Source: Prorocentrum cordatum (lineage: Eukaryota > Sar > Dinophyceae > Prorocentrales > Prorocentraceae). From it: a DNA stretch of 64,000 nucleotides. The notes below the pieces were generated by a model. It ran no database searches. It saw only the letters and a list, made by a program, of their open reading frames with translations, and was not told the origin of the DNA. Made by a program: the position numbers and the translations under genes. This document shows positions 32,285 to 43,739 of this stretch, piece after piece; position 1 is the first letter of the stretch; each line of letters opens with the position of its first letter. Location: positions 193,311 through 257,310 of the forward strand of contig CAUYUJ010016903.1 of assembly GCA_963575745.1 (NCBI GenBank). Direction: 5' to 3'.

Positions 32285-33120
32285 TCAAAGATCCAAGGGT
32301 GCTTCCTCCAAGCCTCTTGAGTAACCCCTTGAGCGAGCACCTTGCGCGAGCCCCTCGGGATAGGTCTTGGCCGCTGCGGCCCTCCAGCGCCCGTGGGAAC
32401 CCTCACCTTCGAGCGCATTGTGCCCGCGAGGGCGCGAGCATAAGACTCCGCTTGCTCTGGCATCGAGCGCAGCCCCGAGGGCGGGCACGCGAATGCAAAG
32501 CAGCTCCGTTGGTTCACGGCTTCCAGCGCCAAAGGCACGCTGATGAATGAGCCTCTTCTCAACATTAGGTTGTCCAAGGAGCCTCTGAACTTGGGGGGGG
32601 AACCAGGAGCTGGGAGCCTCTGGAGGGGCCCAAGGGGTGGCAGGGTGCCCCATGATGAAAGGAACCCCTAAGCGCCAGCAGGGGACAGCAAACTGAAGAG
32701 TGGAACGTAGGAGACGGTTACCTAGGTCAACCTGTGCACGCCCCCGCATGCTAATGGTTTTGAGACCCCAAAGTTGGTCTCTCATGCGCAGGGGTCTGGG
32801 TGGGCGCCTGGCGATGCTCGCACGCGGCAACGGAGGTCGGAAGCGAGCAATAGACCATGTCTCGCATGGAAGGCCTGCAAAAATCGCTGCAACAAATACT
32901 GCTCGAAGCAAGCGCGCCCATAATATGATAGCTTCTTCCCTTGTGAGGTCTCCGTTTTTTCATCATTGGTGACGCCAATGCTGAGAGCGAAAAGCTGCCC
33001 CGGAAAGTCAACCATGATTTCATCCACATAGGACTGGAAGTCACCGGGCCTCCGGGGCCCAGAGAAGCGCGAAGCACAAACATGCATGACCTGGCGGGGG
33101 GTCTCACAGGGCGAAACTCA
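32285..33120 (-). pseudogene. Methyltransferase-like domain at the 3' end of LINE 1
   Basis: The first frame (from about 33087) reads RFSGPRRPGDFQSYVDEI, and after a shift near 32890 the second reads FAGLPCETWSIARF, RPPRPLRM, QVDLGNRLLRSTLQFA and FIMGHPATPW. FSG, then PCETWS, then (E/G)HPA have the order and spacing of motifs I, IV and VI of C5-cytosine methyltransferases (FxG, PPCQxxS, ENV). The resemblance is weak and the motif-VI Glu is Gly here. From memory such a domain follows the RT in other dinoflagellate LINEs. The enzymatic role is inference. Confidence 0.55.
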
Positions 33121-33296
33121 CCTCTTGGGATGTGAATCGCTACAGGGTCGGGCACGGGAATGGAAGCAACAGGTGCTCCTGTGCCTGGGGTAGCAATCGC
33201 GGCGCACTGCGCTCTCCTTGGGGGCGCAGTAGCAAGATGATCTTGGTGTCCACGCTTCCTGTTAGGCGCTGCCTGTCTTTTAATATTGCCCATGTT

Positions 33297-34367
33297 TTAT
33301 GCTACATCTTCAGAATTAGCACGCCGACCGGTGGTAATCCAGGCACGCAGACAGCTCCGAGAGCGGCGTGAACGTTTGCGAGGCCTCCCAGGCACGTGAA
33401 AATCAACACAACACACAAGACACAGAGTACCCACAATGAAAGTCTTGGGAGAACTGAGAGGTGGATGCATTTTGCCAACGCGGGCTCTGAAGCCCCTGGG
33501 GGTACCAAAGTGCGCCGCGCACTCAGGACATGAGTAGACCGGCGTGGGCGGAGGCCTAATGGCTAGAGAGGTTCCTTCTGCATGCTGCTCGAACTTCCTC
33601 TCCCAGGCCTGTAGGTGGTAGCAGTCAAGCCAGTAATGCAACACTTGAAGAGCTGTTCTCTTAACAAGCCCGGCGCAACTTTTTGGCCCATCCCGAATTC
33701 TGTAGACCCAGGCAGCAAGAGAAACATCCCCAGGACAATCCTTGGGTTCCAGAAAAGAAACTAGCCATGCAATGCCCTGCTCCAGGAGCGCCACCCAACC
33801 GGTGGGGGGGCGGGATAGGCATTTGAAGCAAACCCGGAAGAGAGGGGGCCCATGCACCAAGAGTCCGGCGAGGAAGCGCAAGCGGTTCACGCTGAGGAGG
33901 ACGTGGTGTGGGAGCCTGGATACCTGTAGCATGATGTCGGCGTAAGAGTCATGTTGTTCGGAGTTGTTCCCTCTGGATAGACCTAAAGCTGTTCGATAGA
34001 TCCTTTCATGGCCTAGTCTGAGTTTGGAGTCTAATCCAGAGGTGAGCTGCAACCACGCACAGCAGTTGTAAAATAAAACTGAGCTCGCAAGGGCCTCAGC
34101 ATATATGATTTTGGAGCGAACAGGCAGCATGGCCCTGGGGGCCACGGTCTTGCGGATGGGGGGCAGCACAGCACCTGAAGATTGACATCTGGTCGTGACC
34201 TCTGCTGCCATACTGCCATTGCTTGCCAAATGTGATCCCAGGACCCTGTGAGCACCCACAATATCAACCTCAAAATCGTAATCGTCGAGACAGACCATAT
34301 TGCGTGGCGCGCCGTCTTCCTTGAGGCGGGCTGCACAGCAGCCTTCCCCCCTGAATGCAAGAAGCAA
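33297..34367 (-). pseudogene. RT thumb and C-terminal zinc fingers, LINE 1
   Basis: The connection region has RSKIIYAEALASSVLFYNCCAW and HERIYRTALGL. The C-terminus has a CPEC..F..RARVGKMH finger-like unit, in which the first expected His appears replaced, and a second unit LCLVCCVDFHVPGRPR. These fingers are usual at the end of this LINE type and bind nucleic acid. Confidence 0.75.
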
Positions 34368-34950
34368 CTTGCTTTTTTTTGCAAAGACAATGCGAACAGT
34401 TTCTCGAGCCTTGTCCAGAGTTGCGACGCAGACTGGGCGATAAAAGATTGAGTAAGATGGTCGACAAATGAGACTCCAAAATCCTGTCTGGCCACGCCTG
34501 CGGGCGTCGCAAAAGTGAGATCGCCGTCAGGGAGTGGTCCGAGGATATCCGAGGGAGTCCCGTCCATTTGCACAGCTTCTTCGATTGTCAGATGGACGCG
34601 CCTGAAAACGAAATTGAAAACATCGGCGGCCCATACGGTTCCTGGCCTCGAGCTGAGGCAGGGTGCGGTGAAAGATGGCGCCTGGGATACCCTCCAGAAG
34701 GCGCCTCGTTGTGTCTCTTGAGTGGCGGCAATCAAATGGGGGCGATCAACTCTCCGCTCGTAAAGAGGCCGCTCTTGAAGCCGGGCTTTAACCCCTTCTA
34801 GCAACAGTGGGGGGGAGGGGGAGGTTGTCAAGAGCTTCCGCAAGCTCGTCCTCCGTTCCAGGCAAGCTAATGGCAAGCTGGCGGGTCGCGGTGTAAAACG
34901 CACTAGCAAGATCCAAAAGCAGAGCCCCTATGAAATCTTGCGCTTGTCAC
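34031..34950 (-). pseudogene. Reverse transcriptase palm, LINE 1
   Basis: Motif A reads ALLLDLASAFYTATR with its Asp codon at 34913-34911, in a frame distinct from both long frames here. In the 34031-34909 frame follow LIAATQETQRG, the motif B-like RPGTVWAADVFNFVFRRVH, and a motif C position that reads SFVDHLTQ, so the second catalytic Asp is His (34460-34458). With the frame changes, this RT is inactive as it stands. Confidence 0.8.
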
Positions 34951-35647
34951 TAGCTTGCCCGAGCATCCTAGCAGCGCGAACGGCAAGATCACAGCCCCTC
35001 CCCTCGAGCCCCCCCCCCCCCCCCCCCCCCCCTCCCCCCATTTGTATCTCAAGCGTGCTGGCATGCAGAAAGTCAAGCGCAAGCCCACGAACGCGCGCGC
35101 GATATAGGTTACATATTACAGGGGATACCAGGATGCCTCGCATAGCAGCCACTTTGGCGGGGCCTCCAGAGCCGTTCCAGAAGTGTCCAAGACGCCCTCC
35201 CTCGAAGGCAATCGACCCCCTGCAAGTAGCGGCAATCTTGCAGAGGATGGGGGTTATGATGCGGGCGAGTGGCCTGGCAGCAATACGACCTAAGTCCCCT
35301 TTGGAGCCATCAGTTCCAGGGGCCCTGCCAGCCTTGGACCTGCCCAATAGCCCCCCAGTCTCATAGATGGAGGGAAGCACTCTTGCATCTCTGTCAACAT
35401 CATCTGCCACAAGGTGGGGAAGGGCACTGTAGGATGTGACAAGCTCAAGCTCGCCCACCTGTTCACCTAGCTCGACTGCAGTAAAGTGTTCTTGCATGCG
35501 GGTGGCAACATCAACATCATCAATCAAAACCTCACCCTGCGGGGTCTGAAATAAGAGAGAGCGGGGGGGGGGGGCTTGTTTAGGACGGCGACCCCGCCCA
35601 CCACAGTTCAGGAGACTCTTGCGGCCAGCCAATTCAGATTGACACAA
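34928..35647 (-). pseudogene. Reverse transcriptase fingers region, LINE 1
   Basis: GRSKAGRAPGTDGSKGDL is the early RT motif (GKAPGxDG), followed by PLARIITPILCKIAATC and a degenerate RGI/L-VSPVICNLYRARVR region. A G-run encoded by a C-tract on plus (about 35009-35035) inserts about ten glycines. The frame ends in a stop just before motif A, which lies in another frame. Confidence 0.8.
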
Positions 35648-35650
35648 CCT

Positions 35651-36550
35651 CTATTCAATGGAAACTTTGACCTCAGAAGCTCGAGCGCCTAAGAAGTCAC
35701 ACCTGCCACGTTCAATAATGTTGGCCAAGATGGCGTCAGAAGAACCAATGAACGCTCGAACTTGGCACGAGAACAAAAAACAATCGCTGACACCTCGGGG
35801 TATCTGAAGAGCATGGGAGCGGAGCGCCGAGAAAAGATGTCCCCGCTGATTTTTTCGGGCCGAGGGTTCAAAGAGTGAAAACTTGCCTGGATCAACAGCA
35901 AAAGCGAGGGCGGTAAGAGCACGCTGGGACTCAGGATCCCCCCTCAACTGGGTTCTCATCAACGTTTTAGCTAGCCCGCGCCGTGGTCGGAGAACGTCCA
36001 TGGCCGCCTCGCTCATGTAGGGGCGCCTCGGTCGGATGGCCTTCACATGAAAGGCCTTCTGGGCAGCCTCATTGACATCCTGAATCGCGTCAACAACATG
36101 CTGGTTGAGCTTTAGGCTCCAGGGTCTCTGTGGGGTATCAGCAACTAATGAGCAGAAGGTTTCTTGGTCGTCGGGATTTCTTAGACGAGCCTTGTCCAGA
36201 GGCTTGCCGCGCCCTGAGGGGAAAGAAAAACTACTCGTCCATTCAAAATCGGCCACAACAGGCCAGTGATCAGGCCCCTTGAGTCCTGTCTGGAAATCGT
36301 GACAGACAAGGATGTTTTTGCACGACCGAAGAAAACCTTGTGACCAGACGATGTAATCAATCCGTGACTTTCCCCAGAGTGATGCTGGAAGGTGAAGTCT
36401 GAGGGGTTCCCCAAAAACGCATTGAGAATGGGTGCGTCGACATCGGCGCAGACCTTGTGAAAAAAAGTTCCCCTGGCCAATCTTGCTCTTGAGCAAAGCC
36501 CTCCCCGCCACAAACACTGGTCGGAATATTGCCAAGACGGGCATTGGCAT
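35651..36550 (-). pseudogene. Endonuclease C-terminal part and linker, LINE 1
   Basis: Contains SRIDYIVWS and GPDHWPVVADFEW, the Arg-Ile-Asp-Tyr and Asp-His motifs that close the endonuclease active site, then a linker rich in Arg and Leu. It ends in a TAG that is in register with the following 34928-35647 frame, so that stop is a nonsense lesion. Confidence 0.8.
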
Positions 36551-36960
36551 CGATAAAGACTAGGTCTGGGGGGCGCTTGTCAAATAGATTGCCTAGCCTG
36601 GTCCCGAAGTCCTGAATGAGAGAGTTTTCGCACTTGCAATGGGGAGCATGTGCCACATATGCAGCGAGAGAGAAACCATGCGCCCGAATAACAACAACCA
36701 AAAGCTCAGGAGTAGCCTCAAGAACCCTGAAGTGTTTACTGCGAAAAAATGCCCTGCCGTTTTTTTGGCCATAAGGTTCACGCAAATTAGCCCAGAGTTC
36801 TACTCCAGATCCGCGTTGTTCATCAGACTCTCCCTTGCCAGATACCAGATGAGAGCACATGGGAACCTCGGCATGGGCGAATCCCAGCAGGGTTACGCGT
36901 CTCTTGCATGCCAATGAGGTGCGCCTTCATATCTAGCAGCTGGAGCCTTACTAGTTCCGA
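36357..36960 (-). pseudogene. Endonuclease, N-terminal part, LINE 1
   Basis: One frame near 36950-36900 reads HLIGMQETR (catalytic Glu). It then shifts into the 36914 frame, which carries GVELWANLREPYGQKNGR, YVAHAPH and DLVFIDANARLGNIP (the Asp-x-Asn motif). This is the exonuclease-endonuclease-phosphatase fold that nicks target DNA. A second shift follows at about 36500. Confidence 0.8.
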
Positions 36961-37104
36961 GCGAAAGCGACGCTGTCGACCCTTGGTGCCATAGATAACT
37001 TTCTGACTTAGAGACTTGACATTCTATTGTACCAGTCTAAGAGAATGCCTCACTGCATTTTTCTTCTTGGGCAGGGGGAGTGACGGGGGGTCTCTGATGT
37101 GAGC

Positions 37105-37560
37105 CTAGGCCGCGACAGGCACAAATGGGGTCCATTCAAAACCATCCGTGAACTTGGGGTAGGCATCTTGCTCGTTGGTGGGGGCCCCTTTTAACCATTC
37201 CCACTCTCGAGCTCTCGCATACTGTGTGACCTGAATGAGCTCCTCAGGGAGCCTGCAGGGGGCCAAGAGCCCCTGTGCGGTCCAGACACCGAGCCTATCA
37301 GCAAGGGTGTTCCAGGGATGTCCGTCGTGGCCTTTAACATGATGAATGGAAAGAGAGCGACCCCGACGAGCAAAGTCCCAAAGTGTGCGAGCTACGAGGG
37401 CTAACTGCGTGGTGTCGGTCACCCGTCGACCGTCCAGCATGTCCACAACGTTGAGCGAGTCAGAGTGGATCGTAGCATCGCGAACTTCCACGTCTCGTAT
37501 AATGGCAATTAATGCCCAAATGACTCCTACATACTCAGTGTCGGTGCTAGTCGTGTGGGA
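37105..37560 (-). pseudogene. RNase H-like fragment of LINE 1
   Basis: TDTEYVGVIWALIAII supplies the catalytic Glu position, IHSDSLNVVDML the second Asp, and HHVKGHDGHPWNTLADRL the His and last Asp of a type-1 RNase H. The first strand with the leading Asp is missing because the sequence runs into the (GGA)n tract upstream. The frame ends FVPVAA, TAG. In LINEs this activity removes the RNA template. Confidence 0.8.
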
Positions 37561-37610
37561 TTATGCAAGGTAAGTCCTGCAGGTACCCGCAACCAGGCCC
37601 GAGATGTAGC

Positions 37611-37805
37611 CGTGATAGGAGGAGGAGGAGGAGGAGGAGGAGGAGGAGGGGGAGGGAGGAGGAGGAGGAGGAGGGAGAGGAGAAGGAGGAGGAGGAGGAG
37701 GAGGAGGAGGGGAAGGGGAAGTAGAAGGGAAGAGGAGGGAGGGTGGAGTTGGAGGAGGAGGAGGAGGAGGGAGGAGGAGGGAAGAGGAGGAGGAGGAGGC
37801 AACAA
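37611..37805 (+). repeat. (GGA)n tract
   Basis: About 190 bases of GGAGGAGG with a few interruptions, on the strand opposite to most other such tracts in this window. It truncates the RNase H-like segment. Confidence 0.95.
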
Positions 37806-39165
37806 AAAAAACTTTGACACGAGCACCGCCGCCGCCGCGTGCCCGCACGCGCGGGGGCCGCGGGAAAGGGGGGCGAAGGGGCACTTCTGCAGGCGAGAGC
37901 TGGACGCTCAAGTATACGACGAAACCAGGACCTGGACGAAATGTGACAGGGATGAATCGGGGATCGGGGATCGCTAAGATCCGGAGGTGATGATGGATGT
38001 GCCGGGTGCCACGACCGTTCCAGAGCGCTCCGGGACGCTCTGAGAGCGTCCAGGACTCTCTGGAACGACTTATCCCGGTCCTGGCCCCGCCTGGCCTGCG
38101 CGCCCCAAACGGCCGACTCTGGAAAACCTTAAGTTGAAGTCGCCAAACCGGAGAGGCCTGATGCAGACCTGCATGGGCCATGGCCCGGCAAAGGCGGATG
38201 GCGCCGGCGGGGCCGGACCCAGCACACAGGCCACTCACTCCACCGCATGCCCAGCTCATCGCCGCACTGCAAGTCGCCGATCGCCGTCGCACTGCAGCAG
38301 AGGAAGAGAGGAGGGGGGACTGGGAGAAGACAGAATGGGAGACGGGGGAGACCGCTCCCGGGCTCCACCTCGGTTGGAGTACACTCACTGTGGGACCTGC
38401 TCTGGAACAAAAACACAACATAGGCGGATCTACCCCTTCTCCGACTTTCTAGTGCGCCGAACGCAACGGACGCGTTGACCATAGACACATCCACCCGAAT
38501 GCATTTAAGGACGTGACGGCACCCAATGTGCATAGATGCCTTTGGCGAGAAGGTGAGAACGGTATTCGGCATCGGCACCAGACACTCGCCTTCTAGGAGC
38601 AGATAGAATTGGCCCTCCAACCCCTCGGGATCTGGCCTGTCGCCAGACCCCCCAAACCAACCCGCCCCCTCGCATTCCTCTCGAGTGGGGGGGGGGGCGG
38701 GGAGAGGGAGGGAGAAGAGAGAAAGGCGGGGAGGAGGCCCGAAGATCGAGGTTGCTGATCAGGAGAGGCTAAGTCCAGACGGAGCAAGTCCTGACGGAGA
38801 CCAAGCGCTCCGTATGGACTTACTTTGTTTGCTACTATCTTCCGCCGAGTTGTGCGCCTCGGGGCCTTCCTGAGCCCCCTGGGGACTCAGACGAGGAGTC
38901 TCATGCAGCCCCCACGAACGAAGAAATTGTCCAAAAAGCCCCGAACTCCCTCAAGCCTCCAAGTCAGCCGGCGACGTCCGAAGCCTGCCCCCACCGACCG
39001 TCGGCCCAGCAGAACGACGGCACCTTCGCGGGAAGTCGGGCCCCGTCGAACACGATCACGGGCTTAATGTTGTTCATCTTCAAGACTTCGCCTGGCTCAG
39101 CGGAGGAGGGCCGCGTGGCAGCAAAAGAGGGAAGATAAGACACTGGCTCAAGCCTTTTATACATA
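37806..39165. other. No gene; one strong hairpin
   Basis: 38016-38067 is a hairpin: CGTTCCAGAG pairs with CTCTGGAACG and, inside, GGACGCTC TGA GAGCGTCC pairs perfectly. A G-run lies at 38688-38700. I see no supported gene. Confidence 0.5.
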
Positions 39166-39170
39166 TGTAT

Positions 39171-39171
39171 A

Positions 39172-39240
<69 letters not shown>
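39171..39240. repeat. (TA)n microsatellite
   Basis: About 34 uninterrupted TA units. It gives alternating Ile/Tyr frames on both strands, not called as genes. Confidence 0.98.
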
Positions 39241-39241
<1 letters not shown>

Positions 39242-39404
39242 CCGCCCCCCGCGCGCTAGGCTCAAGCCTTAGCCTGACGAAGCGCGTAGGTGTAGCAGAA
39301 GCTAGTCGACCACACGGGAACACCAGCCTGCAGGGTGCGGCCGCCAAAATGCTATGAGCGAGGGCACCCGGCATGGTGAGCCAACACTCGGCACGGCCCA
39401 GCGG

Positions 39405-39640
39405 CTCTGGCACCTGGCACCTGCGATGCCCACCCCGCGCGCCACCCTGCCGATGCCCAGGCATCGCTGGCTGGACGCCGAGGCATCACCGAGCCGATGC
39501 CCAGGCGTCTGCTACGCCCAGCTGCGTCCACGGACGCGCCCGTGGCTGCACGCGTGGGCATTCCCCTGCGAATGCCTAGGCAGCCCAGGCACAGGCACGG
39601 CCATGCCCAGGCATGCTGCGATGATGCGCTGGCATCTGGG
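39405..39640. repeat. GATGCCCAGGC minisatellite
   Basis: Irregular repeats of GATGCCCAGGCATCG and its inverse, giving local palindromes. No coding evidence. Confidence 0.55.
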
Positions 39641-41870
39641 CTGGAGGCTCAAGGCGAAGGCTGGGAGAGCGAGCGGGCCGCCCCAAGCCGAAAACTCGTG
39701 GCACTCCCTCCAGGGCGCAGGGCCTCCAGACAGGCCGCACCGAAGCCACGGAGGGCAGGGCGACACAGCTGCTCAAGCCGGGGGCAAAGTTGCACAGCGA
39801 CGCTTGAAACCACGGAGCGTCTCCCTCTGAGGAGCTAAGTACTTTTCAAGCGTGGCCCTAGCACTCGGAGGATGCATCTCAAGAGGTCATGGGGTTCCGA
39901 GCTTGGCCGCGTCCAGGGCTACCCTTCCTCATCAGACACATGCCCAACGTAGCAACAAAAGAGCAATCAAACGCAATGCAGCAGTGACTGAGGCGAAGGG
40001 GGAGGGGGAAGAGGATAAGGATAGAACGACGAAGAGGTGAAGGGAAGGAGAATAGGAGAGAAGGGGGGAAGGTGAAAATAACCAGCTCGAACGGGTCAAC
40101 GGGCCCCACCCCTCCAACCCTCCCGTAATACAAACCAATGAAGCAACAAGTTGATAGTGGGACTGGGAAGGTGTTCGCGCGCGGCCCCACTTCTGACGAC
40201 TTGGCGGAAGGGAAAACACACGGGCCACGCACTGGCGGAAGCGCAAGTTGAAGAACATCCGTGCGCGGCCCTGCAGCGAGAGCGCCATCTAGCCCTCTTG
40301 CGCGAGATCAGGTGCCCGATGATGGCAGCGAAGAAGGAGCACGCGCCGCGTCGAAGCAGCACTGCCGTTCACGCGCGAAATCCGCGCGACGCCACGACGA
40401 GAGAAACAAAATTCCCCCCCTCGCGAGCTGCCCCGTTGCCGCCTCCTGGCGACGCGGTGCGGAACAAAAAGGTGCGCTGCACCCCGGCGGGATCGCCACC
40501 CCTCGCTCGAAGACGGCACACGGAACCTGGGCGAGGGCCACAAGTGTGCCCGCGCGCGCGCGCCGACGCTCCCAGTGACTGGGCGAGTGAAGCGTATACG
40601 CCGCACCCAACCTGAAGGGGCCCTGGGACACACAAATAGATACACACAAATAAAAATATTCCCCATATTTTCCCGTCGTGCTCAAAGCTTGCTCACTCGT
40701 CGTGCGCGTCCTTCACATCATGCATGCAGGTCGCACTGCTTTTCATCGTGCCCCGCCCGTTCACGGGCCAACCGTTTGGTTTGACCGGGCCTCTGCTGCC
40801 ATATTTTCCCACATTTTCTGGGTTTTTGTCTTCCCCCCCCATTGTCCATATTTTCCATATCTTCCTGGGAATCGACGGTTAATTGTGTCTGTGTGTTTTG
40901 TTCCCTCCTGACCAATCTGGCCAGCGCCACATTCGGGCGACACCTGCGAGGCGCTGTGGGCAAGAGCTGCACCTCGCCCGCTCTCGCGCGAGACCCTGCT
41001 GCCGACGAGTTGCCGGGCGAGGAGTGTGCTTCGCATTCCAGCGGGAACTCAATTGTCAGGAAAACGTAGCACGGCGCCGGGACGAGAGCGACGTGCATCT
41101 GTTTCGTGCACTACGCGTGCTCCGTTTCAGCATTGCCGCACGACTTGCAACGTCGCGGCCAAAACGTCCATGCTGAGAGGAAACGTCGACTTTGCATTGC
41201 TTCACGACAGGCAAGATGCGATGCGATGCGATGCGAACACCGTTGCTGGCAGCGTCCGGGCCTACTCAAGACCGGGTGGGCGAGACCGTGGCCTCGGGAA
41301 TCTGGCGTGTCTGAAAAACATGCAATGCGAGACAAATGCGCAAAAAAATAGGAGGAGGGACAGGCAAGATGGAAGGTCCCAAATGCAGGGGGTACCGGCC
41401 AGCAGCGTGGCAGAGTAGGCGCATGCACGAAGAAGGAACAAGGATTGGGGGCAAGGGGGAAAGAATGACGGGGTGGATGGGGGATGGTGGAGACTTTGGT
41501 GGGGATGGTGGGGATACGTCATAGTGGCATGGGGATTCGGAAGAAACAGGCTTGAGCAGGGATGGAGAGAACAAGAAGGATGAGGGTAAATCAGGGGTGG
41601 GTCCGCACCGTGTTCCTCCATCCCCTTTCCCTATAACTAACACTTCCCTGTCACCCCCAGGCGCATCGGCAGGGCAGGCTGGGAGTTTCGCCGGAGACTT
41701 CCTAAAACCGATCGTAACCCTGGAGCCTAAAGTCCCATAAGCCCTCTTGGCGCAGGTGGTCTACAAAATTCTTACTTCCTTTTGCAAAGCCCTCTTCTCT
41801 TCGGAGAGGGGTAACACCCTCCCCACTCCCTGAGGTACTTGTTTCCTGGTTTCACGAAAGGTCACAGCGC
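39641..41870. other. No gene recognised
   Basis: No supported frame on either strand. CCATATTTTCC occurs at about 40662, 40798 and 40847, a small local direct repeat. GCGATGCGATGCGATGCGA near 41218 is a short tandem. Confidence 0.45.
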
Positions 41871-41874
41871 TCTG

Positions 41875-42200
41875 GATTGCCCAGGATGGCTCCAACGTGG
41901 CCCCCAAGATGGCTCAAGATATCCGAAGCTGGTTCAAGCCAGCTTCCAACATGCCTCTAAGGAGCCCCACGTGGACCACAAGATGACTCTAAGTGCTCTC
42001 GGAACGCCTTCGGGGCTTCCCCAAGAGGCCCAAACCCTTCCCAATAACCCACGGAAAATCAATGAGTTGTGCCTTCTCGCCGTTGCCCTTCCGATGTGGC
42101 TTCGAGACCTCAAGATGGTTCAGCCCCAATACGGCCCAAGAGGCCCCCACGACGGCCCTCGCCCAAGAGCGCCCTAAGAACGCTCCACGAGGGTCCCAAA
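41875..42200. repeat. GGCCCAAGA-type minisatellite, degenerate
   Basis: CCAAGATGGCTCAAGA, CCCCAAGATGG and CCCAAGAGGCCC units at 10-40 bp spacing. Confidence 0.6.
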
Positions 42201-42364
42201 AAACAATGTTAATGGGCCTCCCTCCTCCTCGTCCTCCTCCTCCTCAGACCCAGGCTGATCGAAAACTTGTTGACCCACTGCATCCGTTAAATTGATGGGG
42301 GGCGTACATTTCGCTGGACACCTTGTTCAACTGTATCATCAGATCCTCTCGCAATCTCGATTAC

Positions 42365-42650
42365 GCGCCGGAAAGATGCAAGACAGTTCCTGTTCAAAGC
42401 GGTGCCCTGTTCCAACAGGCAGGCCAACCTGTGCTGAGCGGCTGGCCTTCCAAGGGGACGCTTCTTGCAGTGGAAAGGAAAGCGTGCAGGGAGGTGCGAG
42501 GAGGGGACTTGGAGGGCAAGTTTTTCAGCATCGCTGATGCATCCTGGGTTTGCATTATGTTTCCTGCTCCTCCTCATCATCCTCCTCGTCCTCCTCCTCC
42601 TCCTCCTCCTCCTCTTGCTCCTCCTCCTCCTCCTCCTCCTCCTGGGCACA
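42365..42650 (+). repeat. Distal part of the (CTC)-tailed dispersed element, copy 3
   Basis: GACTTGGAGGGCAAG, ATCGCTGATGCATCCTGGG and TTTGCAT lead into a CTC tract (42562-42642), matching the distal part of the copy at 28.4-28.88 kb. The 83-bp unit is absent. Confidence 0.5.
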
Positions 42651-42849
42651 GCACCAAGAGCGAACGGATCCCGTCCAGTGGGCAGGCCGTTTTGGAGGGC
42701 GGCGCTACCCAATTACAAGTGGGCCCTTTCCGCTTGCGCCACCTCCTCAGCCAGTCACACACGGTCAGCGCGACAGAGGACGAAGTCGAACCGACAGCGA
42801 AAAACAAGGCACATGACACCTCATCGTTACACATGAGAGAAAGCTCATC

Positions 42850-43133
42850 TCAAGGCTGTGACAGAGGTGCTGAGACTGAGCCAGCTAAGGTCGAGAGCAT
42901 GCAAAATCCAGCGATGGACTGCGCCCGACATTGGAACTTGAATCCGCCAGCATGGAAGCGGAACAAAACCTGGCGCCTGTTTTCGCTGAGAACGCGCTTG
43001 CATTCACATACCAGATGCACCACGCGAGAGGAGGTGCTGGCAGCACACTGAGTACACAAAAACTGAACGTCGCCGATCAAGAACGTGGCAAAAACGCGCT
43101 TCTTAGACCCAGAGACGCAGCTGCTCCTGCGCA
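42850..43133 (-). pseudogene. LINE 2 C-terminal zinc knuckle
   Basis: DVQFLCTQCAASTSSRVVHLVCECKRVLS carries two Cys pairs and is followed by LFRFHAGGFKFQCR, like the C-terminal tail of this LINE type. Confidence 0.6.
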
Positions 43134-43739
43134 CTAGGGGTCCTCTGAGCGAGAGTTGGCGGAGGAGGCGTCACAATCGTGAGCGCTGCCTGGCCGAGCA
43201 GCCCGCTGCCTGTGCAGCGAGCCGGCGAAAGCAATTGCATCGCCAGCGCGAGCAAGCCGTCGAGACGTGCAGGAGACCATTCTGCTGCGCCGCACAGAGA
43301 GCAGCTTCACAAACTGAGGGTACGGACGCTGGTTCTCGGCGCGGGTCTTCGCGGCTCCCTCCTCCACCATGGCGTGCGCAACGCGCGCCGTTGCCTTCTT
43401 CACCTCTGGCGGGTCAGCACCCCAATCATTGACGTTGTGCCAGGCCTGCTTGCAAAGACACGCCCAAGCAGCAGAAGGATCAATAGTGACCTCAGGGCCT
43501 CTCAGCACGCACCCTTTCCGCACGGACTGCGGGCCCGAGTGGAATACAACTGGCGGCACCGCATGCATGAGGCCAGCTAGCAACGCCAACAATTCTGCCC
43601 CATCAATGTCCTGGAAAGGCGGCGGGAGCAGGCCCGCGACAGCAGCACGGGCAATGTTGTCGGCGGCGAAGGCTGCCGCAGCCCAAGCCGCCTGTCCCCG
43701 TTCAAGATGACCCAACAAAAGCGAACCACCCAAATACAC
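43134..43739 (-). pseudogene. LINE 2 RNase H-like domain, catalytic residues lost
   Basis: The layout matches RNase H: YLGGSLLLGHLERGQAAW (expected Asp-Gly-Ser start reads Gly-Gly-Ser), DGAELLALLAGLMHAV with the Glu, and VVFHSGPQSVRKG where the expected Asp reads Gly. Two of the acidic residues are therefore gone. Confidence 0.7.

Larger units (their letters stand above)
32285..37560 (-). mobile_element. Degenerate LINE retrotransposon 1
   Basis: In transcription order on the minus strand I see an RNase H-like segment (37.56-37.1 kb), an AP-type endonuclease (36.96-36.2), a linker, a reverse transcriptase palm (35.4-34.4), thumb and C-terminal zinc fingers (34.37-33.3) and a methyltransferase-like domain (33.1-32.3). 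At least four frame changes and two in-frame stops break it, so it cannot make a full product. Whether the RNase H segment belongs to this element or is the 3' end of an upstream copy is not settled. Its 5' side is cut by a (GGA)n tract at 37.6 kb. Confidence 0.8.

Noticed and set aside
39171-39240. Ile/Tyr repeat proteins over (TA)n
   Set aside because: Pure microsatellite translation.
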